A DNA stretch of 64,000 nucleotides from Acanthacorydalis orientalis (GCA_034766995.1 CM068315.1:47000162-47064161), one strand, 5' to 3'; shown: positions 12,264-23,495, numbered from the stretch's first letter. The notes: a model not told the origin generated them from the sequence alone. Program-made: numbers and translations.

Positions 12264-12602
12264 ATTAACATACATAATTAGAAAGAAAGACGGGGAGTGG
12301 TAAATTTTGTAAACATCAATAATAATATAGATTTCAGAGTTTGTTGTACCTATTCTTTTAGAAATGCGTTTCTAAAGCACACCACAGTTCATACGAGAAC
12401 TATATTTGTTGAGGTTCTCATGCTTGCTTTCGTTCAAGTAAGATGTCAATAACATTTGACAAAGCTAGCTGGTGAAAGTGATCAATTGACGACATTTCAC
12501 TGTGATTTATTTTTCAATTATAGATAAGTGTAAAGAAACACTTCTCATATCGTGTTTTTCGAGTAGGATTTCTTTCTCTTATTGACCGAAAACGAGAAAC
12601 CA

Positions 12603-12604
<2 letters not shown>

Positions 12605-12633
<29 letters not shown>

Positions 12634-12668
12634 GTTTAGAGAGAGAGAGGGGAAGAGAGAGGGGGAGA
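12605..12668. repeat. (TA)n with GA/GGGA tail
   Basis: A TA run of about 28 bp is followed by GTTTAGAGAGAGAG and GGGGAGAGAGAGGGGGAG. Confidence 0.9.
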
Positions 12669-12918
12669 CAAATTCGATATTACGAAAAAATGATTTATTT
12701 CAGTATTTTATTCTATTACGTTTTATGAATAAATAAATTATTATTATGTCACTGAATTAATTGTATAAATGTCTTTAGGGATGTAACGATGAACTGTTCA
12801 TTTATTCTGCGTCTATTTTTCATGCAAACAAAAACAGAGACTTTGAGGTTATGGTTGATATAATATCAATGAAAGGAAACTTTCGTTGAGGGTATAATAA
12901 TATAATAACATTTGGTAT

Positions 12919-12922
<4 letters not shown>

Positions 12923-12962
<40 letters not shown>
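12923..12962. repeat. (TA)20 microsatellite
   Basis: Perfect TA run. The flanking 12669-12922 and 12963-13205 are AT-rich with no gene seen. Confidence 0.95.
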
Positions 12963-12967
<5 letters not shown>

Positions 12968-13205
12968 TTCATTTGTTATAAATATATATTGAGATCTTTA
13001 TAATAACTTTGTAGATTAATAAATATTATTGTCTGCAACTTGAGCTTTTAATAAAGTCTGTTATTTATTGTAGAAAAATAATCCTAAATGTTTTATTGAA
13101 ATTATGATAAAGAATCAACATTTTCAATATACTTTTTTTATCTTTATTATAAAGTACTGGCATTATTATTATAAATTGCTTTCCTACCTATCTCTTACGA
13201 ATATA

Positions 13206-14190
13206 CGAGGGTCGTTTGATAAGTATGATAAAAAAGCAAGTTAAACACTATTTTTAGGAAAAAATCGATTTTATTTCTCAACATTGTCGCCATTGAGGGC
13301 TATATACTTAGTCCAGCAAGTTTATAACTTTTTATCCCGTCGTAAAAGTTACTTTTCTCAAAATCTACAAAATGCGCATTGACAGTGGCGATGACATCCT
13401 CATTCGACGAGAATTTCTTCCCACCGAGCCAAATTTTTAAGTGTGGGAAGAGGAAAAAGTCGCACGGGACCGAGTCCGGAGAAAAGGATGGGTGAGGAAT
13501 CAATTCGAAGTCTAATTCGTGCAGTTTTATCATTTTGACGGTCGATTTGTGGGATGGTGTGTTGTTTTTGTAAAAGAGCACATATTGTGCGCCAGTCTTG
13601 ACCGTTTTTGTGTCAGTTCTTTCAAACTATCCAATAGTTTTGCATAATAGGCTCCTGTTATCGTTTTTCCCTTCTTTAAGTAGTCGATCAGGATTATCCT
13701 TTGAAAATTCCAAAAAACAGTGACTACCACCTTCCCAGCAGACAAAACAATCTTCGCCTTCTTCGGCGCACTTTCACCAGTCGTTATCCACTGCTTCGAC
13801 TCAAGTGTGTAGTGATGGATCCATATTTCATTCACGGTGACGAATCGACACAAAATGTTGGTGGATTGCTATTAAAAATTGGGTTGAAATGTCCTTTCCT
13901 GTACGTTTTTGTACGACAGTCAACAATCGAGGCACCCATCGCGCACACAGCTTTTTCATGTACAATTTTTTGTGCAGGATATTGTGTACTCATTCAGTTG
14001 AGATGCCTGTAGTCTTAGAAATCTCACTCATTTTCATTCGGCGATCTTCCATAACGATATCATGGATTTGTTCGTAGTGACCTCAACTGGGCGTTCAGAG
14101 CACGCTTTATCTTCAGTGCATGTTCGGTCACGTTTAAAATCATTTATCTAGTAATAAACAGTCTTCAACACTGGTGTTCGTTCATTTAGA
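13206..14190 (-). mobile_element. mariner (CGAGGGTCGTTT-type end), 5' terminus missing
   Basis: The left terminus CGAGGGTCGTTTGATAAGTA at 13206 is preceded by TA, as in other mariners. The minus strand encodes most of a transposase up to about 14180. The right terminal repeat is absent: the sequence changes at about 14190-14215 into the N-terminal half of a different mariner family (14216-14536). The copy is therefore truncated and joined to unrelated mariner sequence by deletion or recombination. Confidence 0.85.
13300..14180 (-). pseudogene. mariner transposase with two of three catalytic Asp lost
   Basis: Reading 5' to 3' on the minus strand there is F-K-R-D-R-T, then H-D-I-V-M-E-D-R-R-M-K-M-S-E-I (helix-turn-helix region), L-C-A-R-W-V-P-R-L-L-T-V and V-N-E-I-W-I-H-H-Y-T. 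Next come S-K-Q-W, A-P-K-K-A-K, K-G-K-T-I-T-G-A-Y-Y, F-Y-K-N-N-T-P-S-H-K-S and S-F-S-P-D-S-V-P-C-D-F-F. In active relatives the catalytic positions read V-D-E-T-W, H-Q-D-N-A-P and Y-S-P-D. Here the first two are Asp to Asn, and only the third Asp is kept. Stops and frameshifts are also present, so it cannot be active. Confidence 0.88.
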
Positions 14191-14215
14191 TTAATTTAAA
14201 TTCAATCTTATAATT

Positions 14216-14536
14216 ATTTAACAGTATCCACACCAAAAGCATCGTTTACGAACAGTTTCTGCTGCTTTACCACCCATATTGACATCATACAAAAATTTGT
14301 TCTTATCTGCTACTTCTTCATCTTTAATTCAATAGTCCAATTTTCAGGAAAATTAATAATAAAACCAAAGTCGATGTTACCAGAATATAGACCGAAAAAT
14401 GCACATTAAAATGATATTAACATGAACAGGATGAAATAACACTTTCATTAAAAAAAATTAAAGTTTAATTATAGTATGGAATTATTACATTATAGTATGG
14501 AAAACAAAAACAGTAATTATTTTCCTACCAACCTTA
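14216..14536 (-). mobile_element. 5' half of a TTAGGTTGG-type mariner
   Basis: It aligns along its length with 48470-48749: shared blocks include CACACCAAAAGCATCGTT, TTTACCACCC, ATAAAACCAAA and TAGACCGAAAAATGCAC. It ends in the terminal repeat TAATTATTTTCCTACCAACC and TTA at 14536, flanked by TA. The minus strand encodes the transposase start (M-K-K..., then G-G-K-A-A-E-T-V-R). The remainder of the element is missing because it is fused to 13206-14190. Confidence 0.85.
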
Positions 14537-15162
14537 TACATAGTAACTGTAGTTCACAATTGTTGCCAGATTCTAATCAATTCACTTGAATCTGTATGAT
14601 AGGAATAGCAGAACACAAATATTCTATACGTTATATTTATAACAAATGCCAACATTTCAAGAACCCAGTAACAATATTTGAAGTAGTTCAAATTAAATTT
14701 GTGTCTGTTGCTGCATACAGTTTCATTAAATTCTCCACTTCTAGGATATCCTCCTTTATTACATAGACTCGTGAACATCGTTGCTTGCTATCATTTTGCT
14801 ATATTGTATGTATCCTTTAATATTTGTTGTCTTCTGTTTATAGCTAGAAAATGTCCTGTAGTTGAAATTTATATAACCGCATAATATATCCCTGTCTTTA
14901 ACTTTAGTCTCTAGTATAACTAAAATAAATTGTGTTATTATTTATTAATAACAATATTATTATACACGTGCGATCAATCGTGAAGTTTAAAATATTGATG
15001 ATAATTTTTTTTATGCATTTAATTAAAGTATCATAAAATATGTTTTCAGTAGCCTGAAGTGTATTCATCAATTTAATTTTATTATTTTTTTAAGTTGATC
15101 GATATATATATATACACACATACATATATATATACATACATATATATATATATATACATATA
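14537..15162. other. AT-rich spacer with TA/CA arrays
   Basis: Short frames at 14554-14778 (minus) and 14699-14884 (plus) show no recognisable motif. Interrupted TA/CA repeats at 15102-15160 lead into the element at 15163. Confidence 0.55.
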
Positions 15163-15359
15163 GAATGATTCAATTTAGAATCCCGCATAATAGTATTAAA
15201 GGAGGAGCAGGGTTCAAGAAACGTCACGTTATTTTTTATTTTGTATTTTAATTCAATACAATACTAAAACACAATTGAACTAAAATACTAAATGGAGAAT
15301 AACATGTTTTTTTTGCAATTTTTTTATTCTTTCGTGTGTAAGTTTAAGTTGAATCACCC
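15163..15359. mobile_element. 197-bp non-autonomous TIR element
   Basis: The left end GAATGATTCAATTTAGAAT and the right end read on the minus strand, GGGTGATTCAACTTAAACT, are inverted repeats with about 14 of 19 matches. TA flanks both ends. There is no coding capacity. Size and TA duplication suggest a Tc1/mariner-type MITE. Confidence 0.55.
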
Positions 15360-16027
15360 TATATATTTAAATAAATAAATATATATATATATATATATAT
15401 TGATAATTTCAAATATAAATATATATCTTAATTTAAAATAATCAATAACGAAAGTTAAGAAAATGTATTGTTTTTCACTGAATTTCGTTAAACATTTTTT
15501 TTAAATTCGAAGCCTTACCGATATTTTACAAAAATACAGAGCAATGAACTCAAGAAAGATTGGTAAACTTCAAGAAAAGGGAAATACACAACCTGAAAAG
15601 TTTCACAGATTATATTTTCGATGTCTATTTTTAGTAACTGAATAGCGATCAATCACAAACAAAAAGTGAAATTAATTCGGTGGCCTTCAATACTATTACT
15701 GATTGATCTAAAATTGTTCAATATAACTTTGTCGAACTAGGAAATATAAAAGATGACAGCAGAATGACAGATGTGATGAAATGAGCCCTAAACAAATAAA
15801 TCGTAATAGGATCTGCCATTATTTATCAAAAATCTGATTTATTTCCAGTAAAGAAGGAATTTTAATAAACTTGCATTTTTAAAACCTACTGTATTTACTT
15901 GTAAAAAGAAAAACAAACGATTCAAAATTAATGAAATATACATTATCATTAAGGATTATAAACCTAAATATAAATATAACTTAATGAAGGTAATTCTGCA
16001 TATAATGCCATTTAGTGATTTGTTTGG

Positions 16028-16030
<3 letters not shown>
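15360..16030. other. AT-rich spacer
   Basis: A short TA run lies at 15379-15400. No gene seen. Confidence 0.6.
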
Positions 16031-16075
<45 letters not shown>

Positions 16076-16097
16076 TATATATACACATACATATATA
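16031..16097. repeat. (TA)n microsatellite at a mariner end
   Basis: A TA run of about 40 bp, then interrupted TA/CA to the terminal repeat at 16098. Confidence 0.92.
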
Positions 16098-17364
16098 AGG
16101 GTAGAGTGATAATTACCCGTGTTTGACAAGGGGTGACACCACTAATATCAACCTATAATATCGTTTAACAGCATTATCTTTCAAACTACTTCTGTCAAAG
16201 TTTGAGCACAATACATTAATTATCTTATTTTCGACAGTAATTCAAAAAACAACTATTACTATTTTGTAATTATGGAAAAAAATCGGTCAGTGATTAGATT
16301 TCTGTTTTTGTATGGAAAAATATGTGAAGAAATTTAAAAAAAAGTTACAGGCTGTCTACGAGGACTCTGCATCTTCGATGATAATCTTCATATATTGCTT
16401 CAATGAATTTAAACGTGGTCGTACAAGCGTTTGTGCTGAAGAAGTCTAGGTCGTTCAATTGAGGTGATTACTGAAGAGATGATTGGAAAAATCGATGAGA
16501 TTGTTTTAAATGATCGTAGATACAAAGTGCATGGGATTTAAAACAGTAGGTATCTTAGATGAACGTGTACGAAACATCTTACACGAATATTTGCATATGT
16601 AAAAATTATCCGACAGATGGATACCGCGTTTGCTCTCAATCGAGCAAAAACGCATTCGAATCAACATTTTAAAGGAGTGTTTAACGATTTTTAAAATTAA
16701 TCGATATGATTTTTTGCGTCGATACCTAACCATTGATAAAAATAGATCAATCATCATACATCTGAAACAGAAGAGCAGTCAAAACAATGGACTTCTTCTG
16801 GCGAACTTGCACCAAAGAAGACAAAAGTCATTGCATCAGCTGGAAAGTATATGTGCGACTGTTTTCTGTGATTCTCATAGAATATTAGTAATCTATTGTC
16901 TTGAAAAAGGGACAGCAATAATAGGGCCTACTATGTATTATTATTAGACCAAATAAATGTCAAAATCAAAAAAATCTTCATTTGGTAAAGAAAAAAGTGC
17001 TCTTCCATCATGAAAATACACCAGCACACAAATCAACAATTTCGATGACAAAATTGCATGAGTTGCACTACAAATAACTTCCATATCCACTATATTCTCC
17101 AGATTTGGGACCGTGTGATTTTTTCCTGTTTCCAAACTTGAAGTAATGGCTCAGAGGTAAAAGATTTGCATTAATATAGAATGTCATCCTTACTGGAAAT
17201 GCGTATATTGAGGAGTTTGACTCACAATATGAATAAAAAAAATCGGAAAATGCTTTGGACTAAGTGCATCGAGCTAAAAGGAGATTACTTTGAAAAATAA
17301 AAAAGATTTTGCTCAAAAAATTGTATTTTTTTTTGTCAAACACGGGTTCTTATCACTCTACCCT
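16098..17364 (+). mobile_element. mariner, complete length (AGGGTAGAGTGATAA termini)
   Basis: The left terminus is AGGGTAGAGTGATAATTACC, continuing CGTGTTTGAC. The right terminus on the minus strand from 17364 is AGGGTAGAGTGATAAGAACC, continuing CGTGTTTGAC. That is 30-bp inverted repeats with 28 matches. The element is about 1267 bp and lies between TA-rich sequences on both sides. The high TIR identity contrasts with the heavily decayed transposase between them. This is a different mariner family from the TTAGGTTGG copies. Confidence 0.92.
16272..17300 (+). pseudogene. mariner transposase, multiple frameshifts
   Basis: The start is ATG 16272 (M-E-K-N-R-S-V-I-R-F-L-F-L) and the end is the normal W-T-K-C-I-E-L-K-G-D-Y-F-E-K stop at 17300. 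This spans 1029 nt, about 343 codons, the family's usual size. Between them, in shifting frames, are F-N-E-F-K-R-G-R-T, E-M-I-G-K-I, R-W-I-P-R-L-L-S, L-T-I-D, E-Q-S-K-Q-W-T-S, A-P-K-K-T-K-V-I-A-S-A-G-K, F-H-H-E-N-T-P-A-H-K-S and Y-S-P-D-L-G-P-C-D-F-F-L-F-P. The first and third catalytic Asp survive. The second, normally H-(H/Q)-D-N, reads Glu. Many stops make it a dead gene. Confidence 0.9.
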
Positions 17365-18949
17365 CCTTTATATATATACATATATATATATACAACAACC
17401 AAATCAATAAATTTTACAAATATCAAATGTACTATACTTTCCTAAAGATGATAAGTCTGATCTCCAAGAAATGTTATATTTGTTTATTTAACTAAATAAG
17501 TCCTTTACTCCAAACTTTAACATTATATATTATTATCAATGTTGGATTAAATAAATTTATATTTAATTTTAATATAGAAATTTATATTAGAATATAACAG
17601 CCAGTAATCATAAACGTTTATGTTAATACAAAATTTGAAGTTAGTCAACATTTCGTATATCATTAAAACATTTCGTGTAAAACATAAATAAACTTGTTTA
17701 TAGATAATTATATATTAATTTAAATATGACTCTGTTAAGGAAATTGTTATAAATTACAAATTTATGCGAATAATAAACGATGCCAGGACGTTTATTACAA
17801 ATTAAATATTAAAAAGGAAATATTATCGAGACATTCTTTAAAAAATCGTTTTATAAAATAAAAGTACACTGAAGATATGTAGAATGGGTAAAGTAAAATA
17901 TAATTTAAGATTTTTTTTTCCATACAGAAACTGCTCTTTTGTACAAAAAAATTGAATTAATTTTTCTAGTTTAAACCATATCTGCTACATATAAAATATA
18001 AAGTGTTATACATTTTCCTATTGGGGAATATTTTTAATTTTAAACAAAAAATGTATGTTGATTAATTACATCCACTTCACGTACACACAAATGTTCAAAT
18101 TATAAATTTAATGATATTAAATATAAAAAGTTTTAGATATAAAGAATGTATTCGATTAATATTTATTCATTAATTTTTTAAAAAAATGTAATTCATATTT
18201 CGGTAATTCATTACAGTTATTAATTTTCATGTAATAATCATAATTGATAATCAATATATTCGATACATGTATATATATTTTATAGCGTTTTTTAAAATTT
18301 AACTGAACTCTAAATGTAATCATACCTCTTTTTTACACCAGTAAAAATATTTCAAAACATTTCAGTAAAAGTATTTACTGGAATATTTATACATTTAATT
18401 ATTTTTTTTCTTTCGCAGTTTTTTCAAAACAGTGTTCAATGATCAAATAAATTTTCAAATAAAAATGAATACAAGTATACAAAAAATATAACATAGAAAA
18501 TAACAAGTGCAATTATATATTAATGCTGGATAAATTATAAAAAAAAATATTCATATAGCGAAATTGATACATTTTAGAAATATAATTGTTTAAAACTTAG
18601 CAGCATTGACAATTTTCTGGACTGTGATTTAGAGTGCACATTATAATTTAAATACTGTCAATTTAAATACTGTCCTATAATGCTCTGTTGTTTTTATAAC
18701 AATCAATAAAGTCTATTAATATGGATTTTTCATCGTCCATTTTTCATTTTTCATGCAAAAATATAAAAACACTCTTCCTAAAAAAATTAATATGAAAAAG
18801 CCAAGAAAATCCTTTTTACTATGACCTTACTTAGTAAAATCACGTGACTAATTAACAACTGACAGAAACTACACTCATATTATCAGTTGCTTACTGACAG
18901 TTCCAATATAAGTGACAGTCCATATTCAAAATTTTTGAATTTCTTCAGT
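17365..18949. other. AT-rich spacer
   Basis: TA/CA runs lie at 17370-17393. Otherwise the DNA is AT-rich with no gene. A direct repeat of ATTTAAATACTGTC lies at 18644-18674, and several CTGACAG motifs at 18881-18966 include the palindrome GACTGACAGTCAGTC at 18952-18966. Confidence 0.55.
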
Positions 18950-18969
18950 TAGACTGACAGTCAGTCATT

Positions 18970-19079
18970 TCGACGCATACACATTATCATTTTGACATGA
19001 TGAAATGACATTTTTATTAAAAATAATTAAGGTTATGATTCAGGAAACAGAAACCGAAATTATTTTCCCACCAACCTAA
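18970..19079. mobile_element. solo right end of a TTAGGTTGG-type mariner
   Basis: The sequence AAATTATTTTCCCACCAACC and TAA ends at 19079 and is followed by TA. Upstream it shows the conserved subterminal string GATGAAATGACATTTTTATT. Only about 110 bp of the element are recognisable; the rest is gone or too diverged. Confidence 0.7.
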
Positions 19080-19533
19080 TAATTTTTAAATACGATTCAA
19101 TGTTTATGACTTGATATTAAATAACATAGTTATAAAAAAAACAATAGTATATACAACTGGTATTTTTGAATACAAATTGAAACAAAGTTTTTAAATATAT
19201 ATTTTGATATAAATGTAAATTTAAAATTATGATGTAAATTTTGTAAATAACACACCCTCACCACGGAACTGATTGTCTCGGATCTTGACGAAAACTTTAG
19301 TTTTAATAGCGTTATAAAATAATTAAACTAAAAAAGTTTCAAATTACCGTAATGTAATAGCAACTATAAATTATATGCTTGAAATGAAACTCCAATATAC
19401 ATCAATCATTTTTATTAAAAATTATTGAAGTGTACCGTATTGTTCAGATTTATTTCTTTATTAAAAAAAATCAGTGCCAGATTAAACGAATATAAAGAAT
19501 AATTTAGTTAAATGCAATTCTGTACTTGAAATA

Positions 19534-19536
<3 letters not shown>

Positions 19537-19585
<49 letters not shown>

Positions 19586-19605
19586 TTATATATATATATA
19601 TATCT
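19537..19605. repeat. (TA)n microsatellite
   Basis: Interrupted TA array. The preceding 19080-19536 is AT-rich spacer with no gene. Confidence 0.93.
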
Positions 19606-19820
19606 ATATTTATGTAGAAAACTATGTATTATTAGCTTGGTAAAAAAATAATTGCGGTTTTTGTTTTCTGAATTCTAACCATATTTTTTTTCAATGAAAA
19701 TGTCATTTCATCGTGTTCATGTGAATATGATTTTAAAGTGTATTTTTCAGTCTGTATTTTTGTAACATCGACTTTGGTTTTATTATTAATTTTACTTCAA
19801 ATTGGACTATTGAATTATAG

Positions 19821-20476
19821 ATGGAAAAGAAATAAATAAGAGCAATTTTTTATATGAGTTCAAAACGGGTGATAAAGCAGCAGAAACTGCTCGAAAATTA
19901 AACGATCCTTTTGGTATGGGTACTGTTAGGCCTGGTTTACATTAGGATAGTAAGCGGTAGAGTATGTTGGTAGAATGTGTACTATCCCGTTACTAGCATA
20001 ATGTAAACACTGGGATAGTGGAAGTAGAGTACTAAAGCTAGTAGTGAGTAGGGTAGAGTAGATAGCACATGTGGAATAGTACACTCTACTAGCCTCTTCC
20101 CCCACTACAAATTTACCGTAATTACTGCAGTGGGGTCGAGTAGTCGGGTATGAAATGTGTATTTTCAAGTTTTGTTTTTATTTATGGAGATTGGTGATTG
20201 GTTGTTTTAAACTCGAAATTAAACTTTTCTCTACCAAACCACTAGCTTTGTATAAACGGACCAAACTGTAGATGCTGGTAGAGTAGACGTTTAGAGAAAA
20301 AGTAGGCTAGTATAATCTACCGCTTACTATCCTAATGTAAACCAGCCCTTAAGTAATGTACGGTACAATGGTGGTTCCAAAAATTTCGTACTAAGGAGCC
20401 TCGAAGATAAAGAAGTCCGCTGGAATTTTTATTCAGTTTATAACAACCAACTGAAGATGTTAGTTGAATTAGAACC
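19821..20476 (+). pseudogene. mariner transposase N-terminal fragment, interrupted by MITE
   Basis: Residues before the MITE read F-K-T-G-D-K-A-A-E-T-A-R-K-L-N-D-P-F-G-M, and G-T-V at the break. After the MITE the frame continues with a Q-W-W-F-Q-K-F-like stretch and an acidic E-D-K-E-V-like segment, as in the minus-strand frame at 48269-48481. Only the helix-turn-helix region is represented, and no catalytic residues are present. Confidence 0.8.
19926..20351. mobile_element. Harbinger-like MITE with TTA target duplication
   Basis: The element proper is 19929-20348 (420 bp), with 33-bp terminal inverted repeats starting GGCCTGGTTTACATTAGGAT (left) and GGGCTGGTTTACATTAGGAT (right, minus strand), one mismatch. 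It is flanked by the 3-bp duplication TTA at 19926-19928 and 20349-20351. A 3-bp TWA-type duplication is the signature of the PIF/Harbinger superfamily. There is no coding capacity. The interior is richer in G and has many CTA/TAG-containing repeats of the terminal motif. Its insertion into mariner coding sequence makes it younger than that mariner copy. Confidence 0.85.
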
Positions 20477-20715
20477 TATTTTCTGAATTCTAACATTAAT
20501 TTTTTCAATGAAAGTTTCGTTTTATCATGTTCATGTCAATCTCATTTTAAAGTACATTTTTCGATCTGTATTTTGGTAACATCCATTTTGATTTTATTAT
20601 TAGTTTTGCTTCAAATTGGTCCATTGAACCAGTTAACAGCTAAGAAAATCAAAAAAGAGAAAAATTTATCTGAATGTGAAGATCATAAAATGTAATTCTT
20701 TTTCTATCAATCTAA

Positions 20716-21883
20716 TAAAATCAGGGTTTTAATTTTATTTTAAAATTTAATTTTGTAATAAATAAATTATATTTTAAATAAAGCTTATGTGATAGATATT
20801 TTATTAAATTGTATTCGTACATTCGTTAAATGATAAATTGTAATTTATTTGCTAAAGAAAATGTGTTCATCAATTTAAATATATTTTTCAGCTACCAAAA
20901 CCTTCTGAAGGCATTTATTAAATAGACAGAACGTATCTTTCTGGTATGTATGAAAAGTCACTATTACAGTCATTCCATAAACTACAAAGTAATTTTCTTA
21001 ATTAAAAAATATTCAATCGTTTTTGATTCTTGCTTATATGAATTCAGATGAAGATTCAATCTTCTCTATAGCGCTGAAGTATAGAAAAATCTGGTACCTT
21101 TAACTATTTTAACGCCTTTAAGATGATTATATCTTCAACGAACTACGTATTAAAAATGATCAATTATTGAATACTTTTGTTATGAAAAAAATTGAAGTTT
21201 GTGGAGTGTGTGAAGTTATTTGTGAAAGTAAATTTTATTTACTTGCTTCCAAATGCATAAATCAGTAATTCATTTCGATATCAAGATGAATAATTCACTT
21301 TCAGTAATTCTTTCTCTTCTTTATAATCTTACCAATACTGTTTATATATTCCTAATTAATAAAATCGATTAATTATAATTCCCATCATCGTATTCTCCTC
21401 GAATACATATTTATTATTTTCATTCGATAATTATATTCTATTAAATATAATTTGATTTTTTATAAAAAGTGATTACTTTTAAATATATTTGTATTAATTA
21501 TAGAGCTGAAAGATAAAATTAACTGATATGAAAGTTATTTAACAGTATCCATGTATACCATGTTAAGAAAAAAACGTTTTTAAAAATTAAAGTATCGATT
21601 TTGAAATACAAATTACAGTGTTATAAAACATACATCTTTATAGGATTTTTTATAGAAACTTAGTATGGAACAGTTATAAGTGAAATAAGTATTCAAAAAT
21701 AGAACTATGTAAAAAATAATCGTTCTATGCAGATGTGAAATTCGTTTATAAACAGGAAATTACCAACTGCAATAATTTTAATGTATTTTTAAATTGACAT
21801 GAAGTATTTTTACACGATATGCATGTTGATTATAAAGCTGTAATAATATATAAAAATATGCATAATATTTATCAATACTCATC

Positions 21884-21884
<1 letters not shown>
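20716..21884. other. AT-rich spacer, no gene seen
   Basis: No sustained frame or repeat is visible. Confidence 0.6.

Positions 21885-21914
<30 letters not shown>
21885..21914. repeat. (TA)15 microsatellite
   Basis: Perfect TA run, 50 bp before a CAGGGTGGTG motif. Confidence 0.95.
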
Positions 21915-21918
<4 letters not shown>

Positions 21919-21985
21919 GAATAATTTTGAGTAAGAAACATGAATTTGTAGGAAAATGGATATACAGGGTGGTGAAAAAAATTAA

Positions 21986-22017
21986 AAACAAATATGGCAA
22001 ATTTGCCATATTTGTTT
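21986..22017. repeat. 32-bp perfect palindrome
   Basis: The arm AAACAAATATGGCAAA is followed without spacer by its exact reverse complement. It lies 20 bp downstream of TACAGGGTGGTG, a type of sequence often found at DNA-transposon ends, but no matching right end was found. Confidence 0.9.
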
Positions 22018-23495
22018 GAAAGTTACAGATATGATAGTTCATGCTAGAAAATTACTAAATAGGATCAGGATTGAAAATTAATATTTGAGACTGCAAGTCG
22101 CGACGGTGTCTGATATTTTGTCGTCCGATTAAGATTAAGAATAGTACCATATAATACCAATGAAATACTTAAACATAATCGTTCCCAAATGAAACAATTG
22201 TAGATTTCCTGTTTTTAATTTGTTTGTATGTATGTTTTTGAGAGAAAATTTAAAATTCAGATATAAATTGCATATGAGATACGGTATTCATTTTATAACA
22301 TCCGTAAAATAAATAAATAAATAAAACGGAAAGTCGTTTATAAACAGAACGGAACTGACATTTCTTTCGCTCAAAAACACATTTTCTCGAGTATTCCATA
22401 ACAATGAACTTGCCATCTAGTCATATTTATCTTATTTGTATTCTACTTTCTTAATGTTGATATTTTTTTATCTTATTATATATATATATATATATATATA
22501 TATTATCTGTATTTATATAAACATCCATGCCTGTTTCTATTCATCTTCAAAACAGGATGTCATCATTGTACACATTATGGTAAAATCGGAAACAAAACAT
22601 ATGTTAAATTGTCCCATATTGAGAAATTAAAGCGTGATAGCTAGATGCGGAGCCTGTTCACTCAATGTTGTGGTTTCCTCATGTGTAGATTTCATATTAC
22701 TAACTAGTAGTACATGTATCAAAATCATTGAGTTATGGTTTACATTTAAACGTTAGTATGAAATTGCGTTTAACGACGCGTAGTTGACAGTTTGATGAAG
22801 AATTTTATTACCGTGGTGAATATAATTTGGGGTATTTTTTTTAGGGAAATGATTTGATTACAGGTTGTTTGATGGATTAATTTAATCATTTCGTATTCGA
22901 AACCATAAACAATTTTCACCAGTCATTAAACGTCAAAAATAATACTTGAAACTGGTGGAAAATTTTTTTTCAATATTGAAATTATTATTGAAAAAAAATA
23001 TCAATCATGTGTAAGATTGCTGTTCACTTAAAATATTTACTCGTGTATAAATTAAAATTTTATGTAAATTCATTTACAAGAATTATTAACGAACATTCTT
23101 TTAAAACGAGTTAATATTTATAATTCTCTGCAGATTAATGCAGGAATTTCATTTATTTCTTTTTATAATATTATTAAAGATTAAATTTAATGTACATTTA
23201 TAATTATTTTAATAAAAGCATGAACGTTCATATATGGGTGTGTACGTGTAAATGTGTTATAATTTTGTAAATTTTAAAAATTAAAATTTAAAATCTCTGC
23301 ATATATTATTGAAAGAAATTTATATCACATGACAAACATTTTAAACGATTCTGTTTTTATTCACGTATTTATTTGTAAAGTTATATCGTTCTAATTAAAC
23401 ATTAATGATATATTCGAACTGACAAATGTAAGATAAAATGACTGTTTTATTTTTGCGATTTACCTTAAAAAGATTAGTTTTTAATGCCATGAATG
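22018..23495. other. AT-rich spacer
   Basis: A short (TA)n lies at 22478-22502 (12 units). No gene recognised; the 64-codon frame at 22436-22630 is mostly the TA repeat. Confidence 0.55.

Larger units (their letters stand above)
19632..20715 (+). mobile_element. rearranged TTAGGTTGG-type mariner carrying a nested MITE
   Basis: The left terminus is TTAGCTTGGTAAAAAAATAA at 19632 (TA before it). Then come the 5' leader, the transposase start (ATG 19821) and codons for E-F-K-T-G-D-K-A-A-E-T-A-R. A MITE interrupts the coding sequence at 19929-20348, and the coding sequence resumes for about 120 bp. At about 20478 a second copy of the 5' leader (TTTTCTGAATTCTAAC...) starts without its terminal repeat. 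This jumps at about 20630 to the 3' end (GCTAAGAAAATCAAAAAAGA) and finishes at the terminal repeat TTTTTCTATCAATCTAA at 20715 with TA after it. The copy is thus two partial elements fused head to tail. Confidence 0.85.

Noticed and set aside
13701..14077. Plus-strand frames of 62-103 codons
   Set aside because: They are antisense shadows of the mariner transposase, which is recognisable on the minus strand over the same bases.
16944..17135. 63-codon minus-strand frame
   Set aside because: It is antisense to the mariner transposase segment coding HHENTPAHKS and YSPDLGPCDFF on the plus strand.
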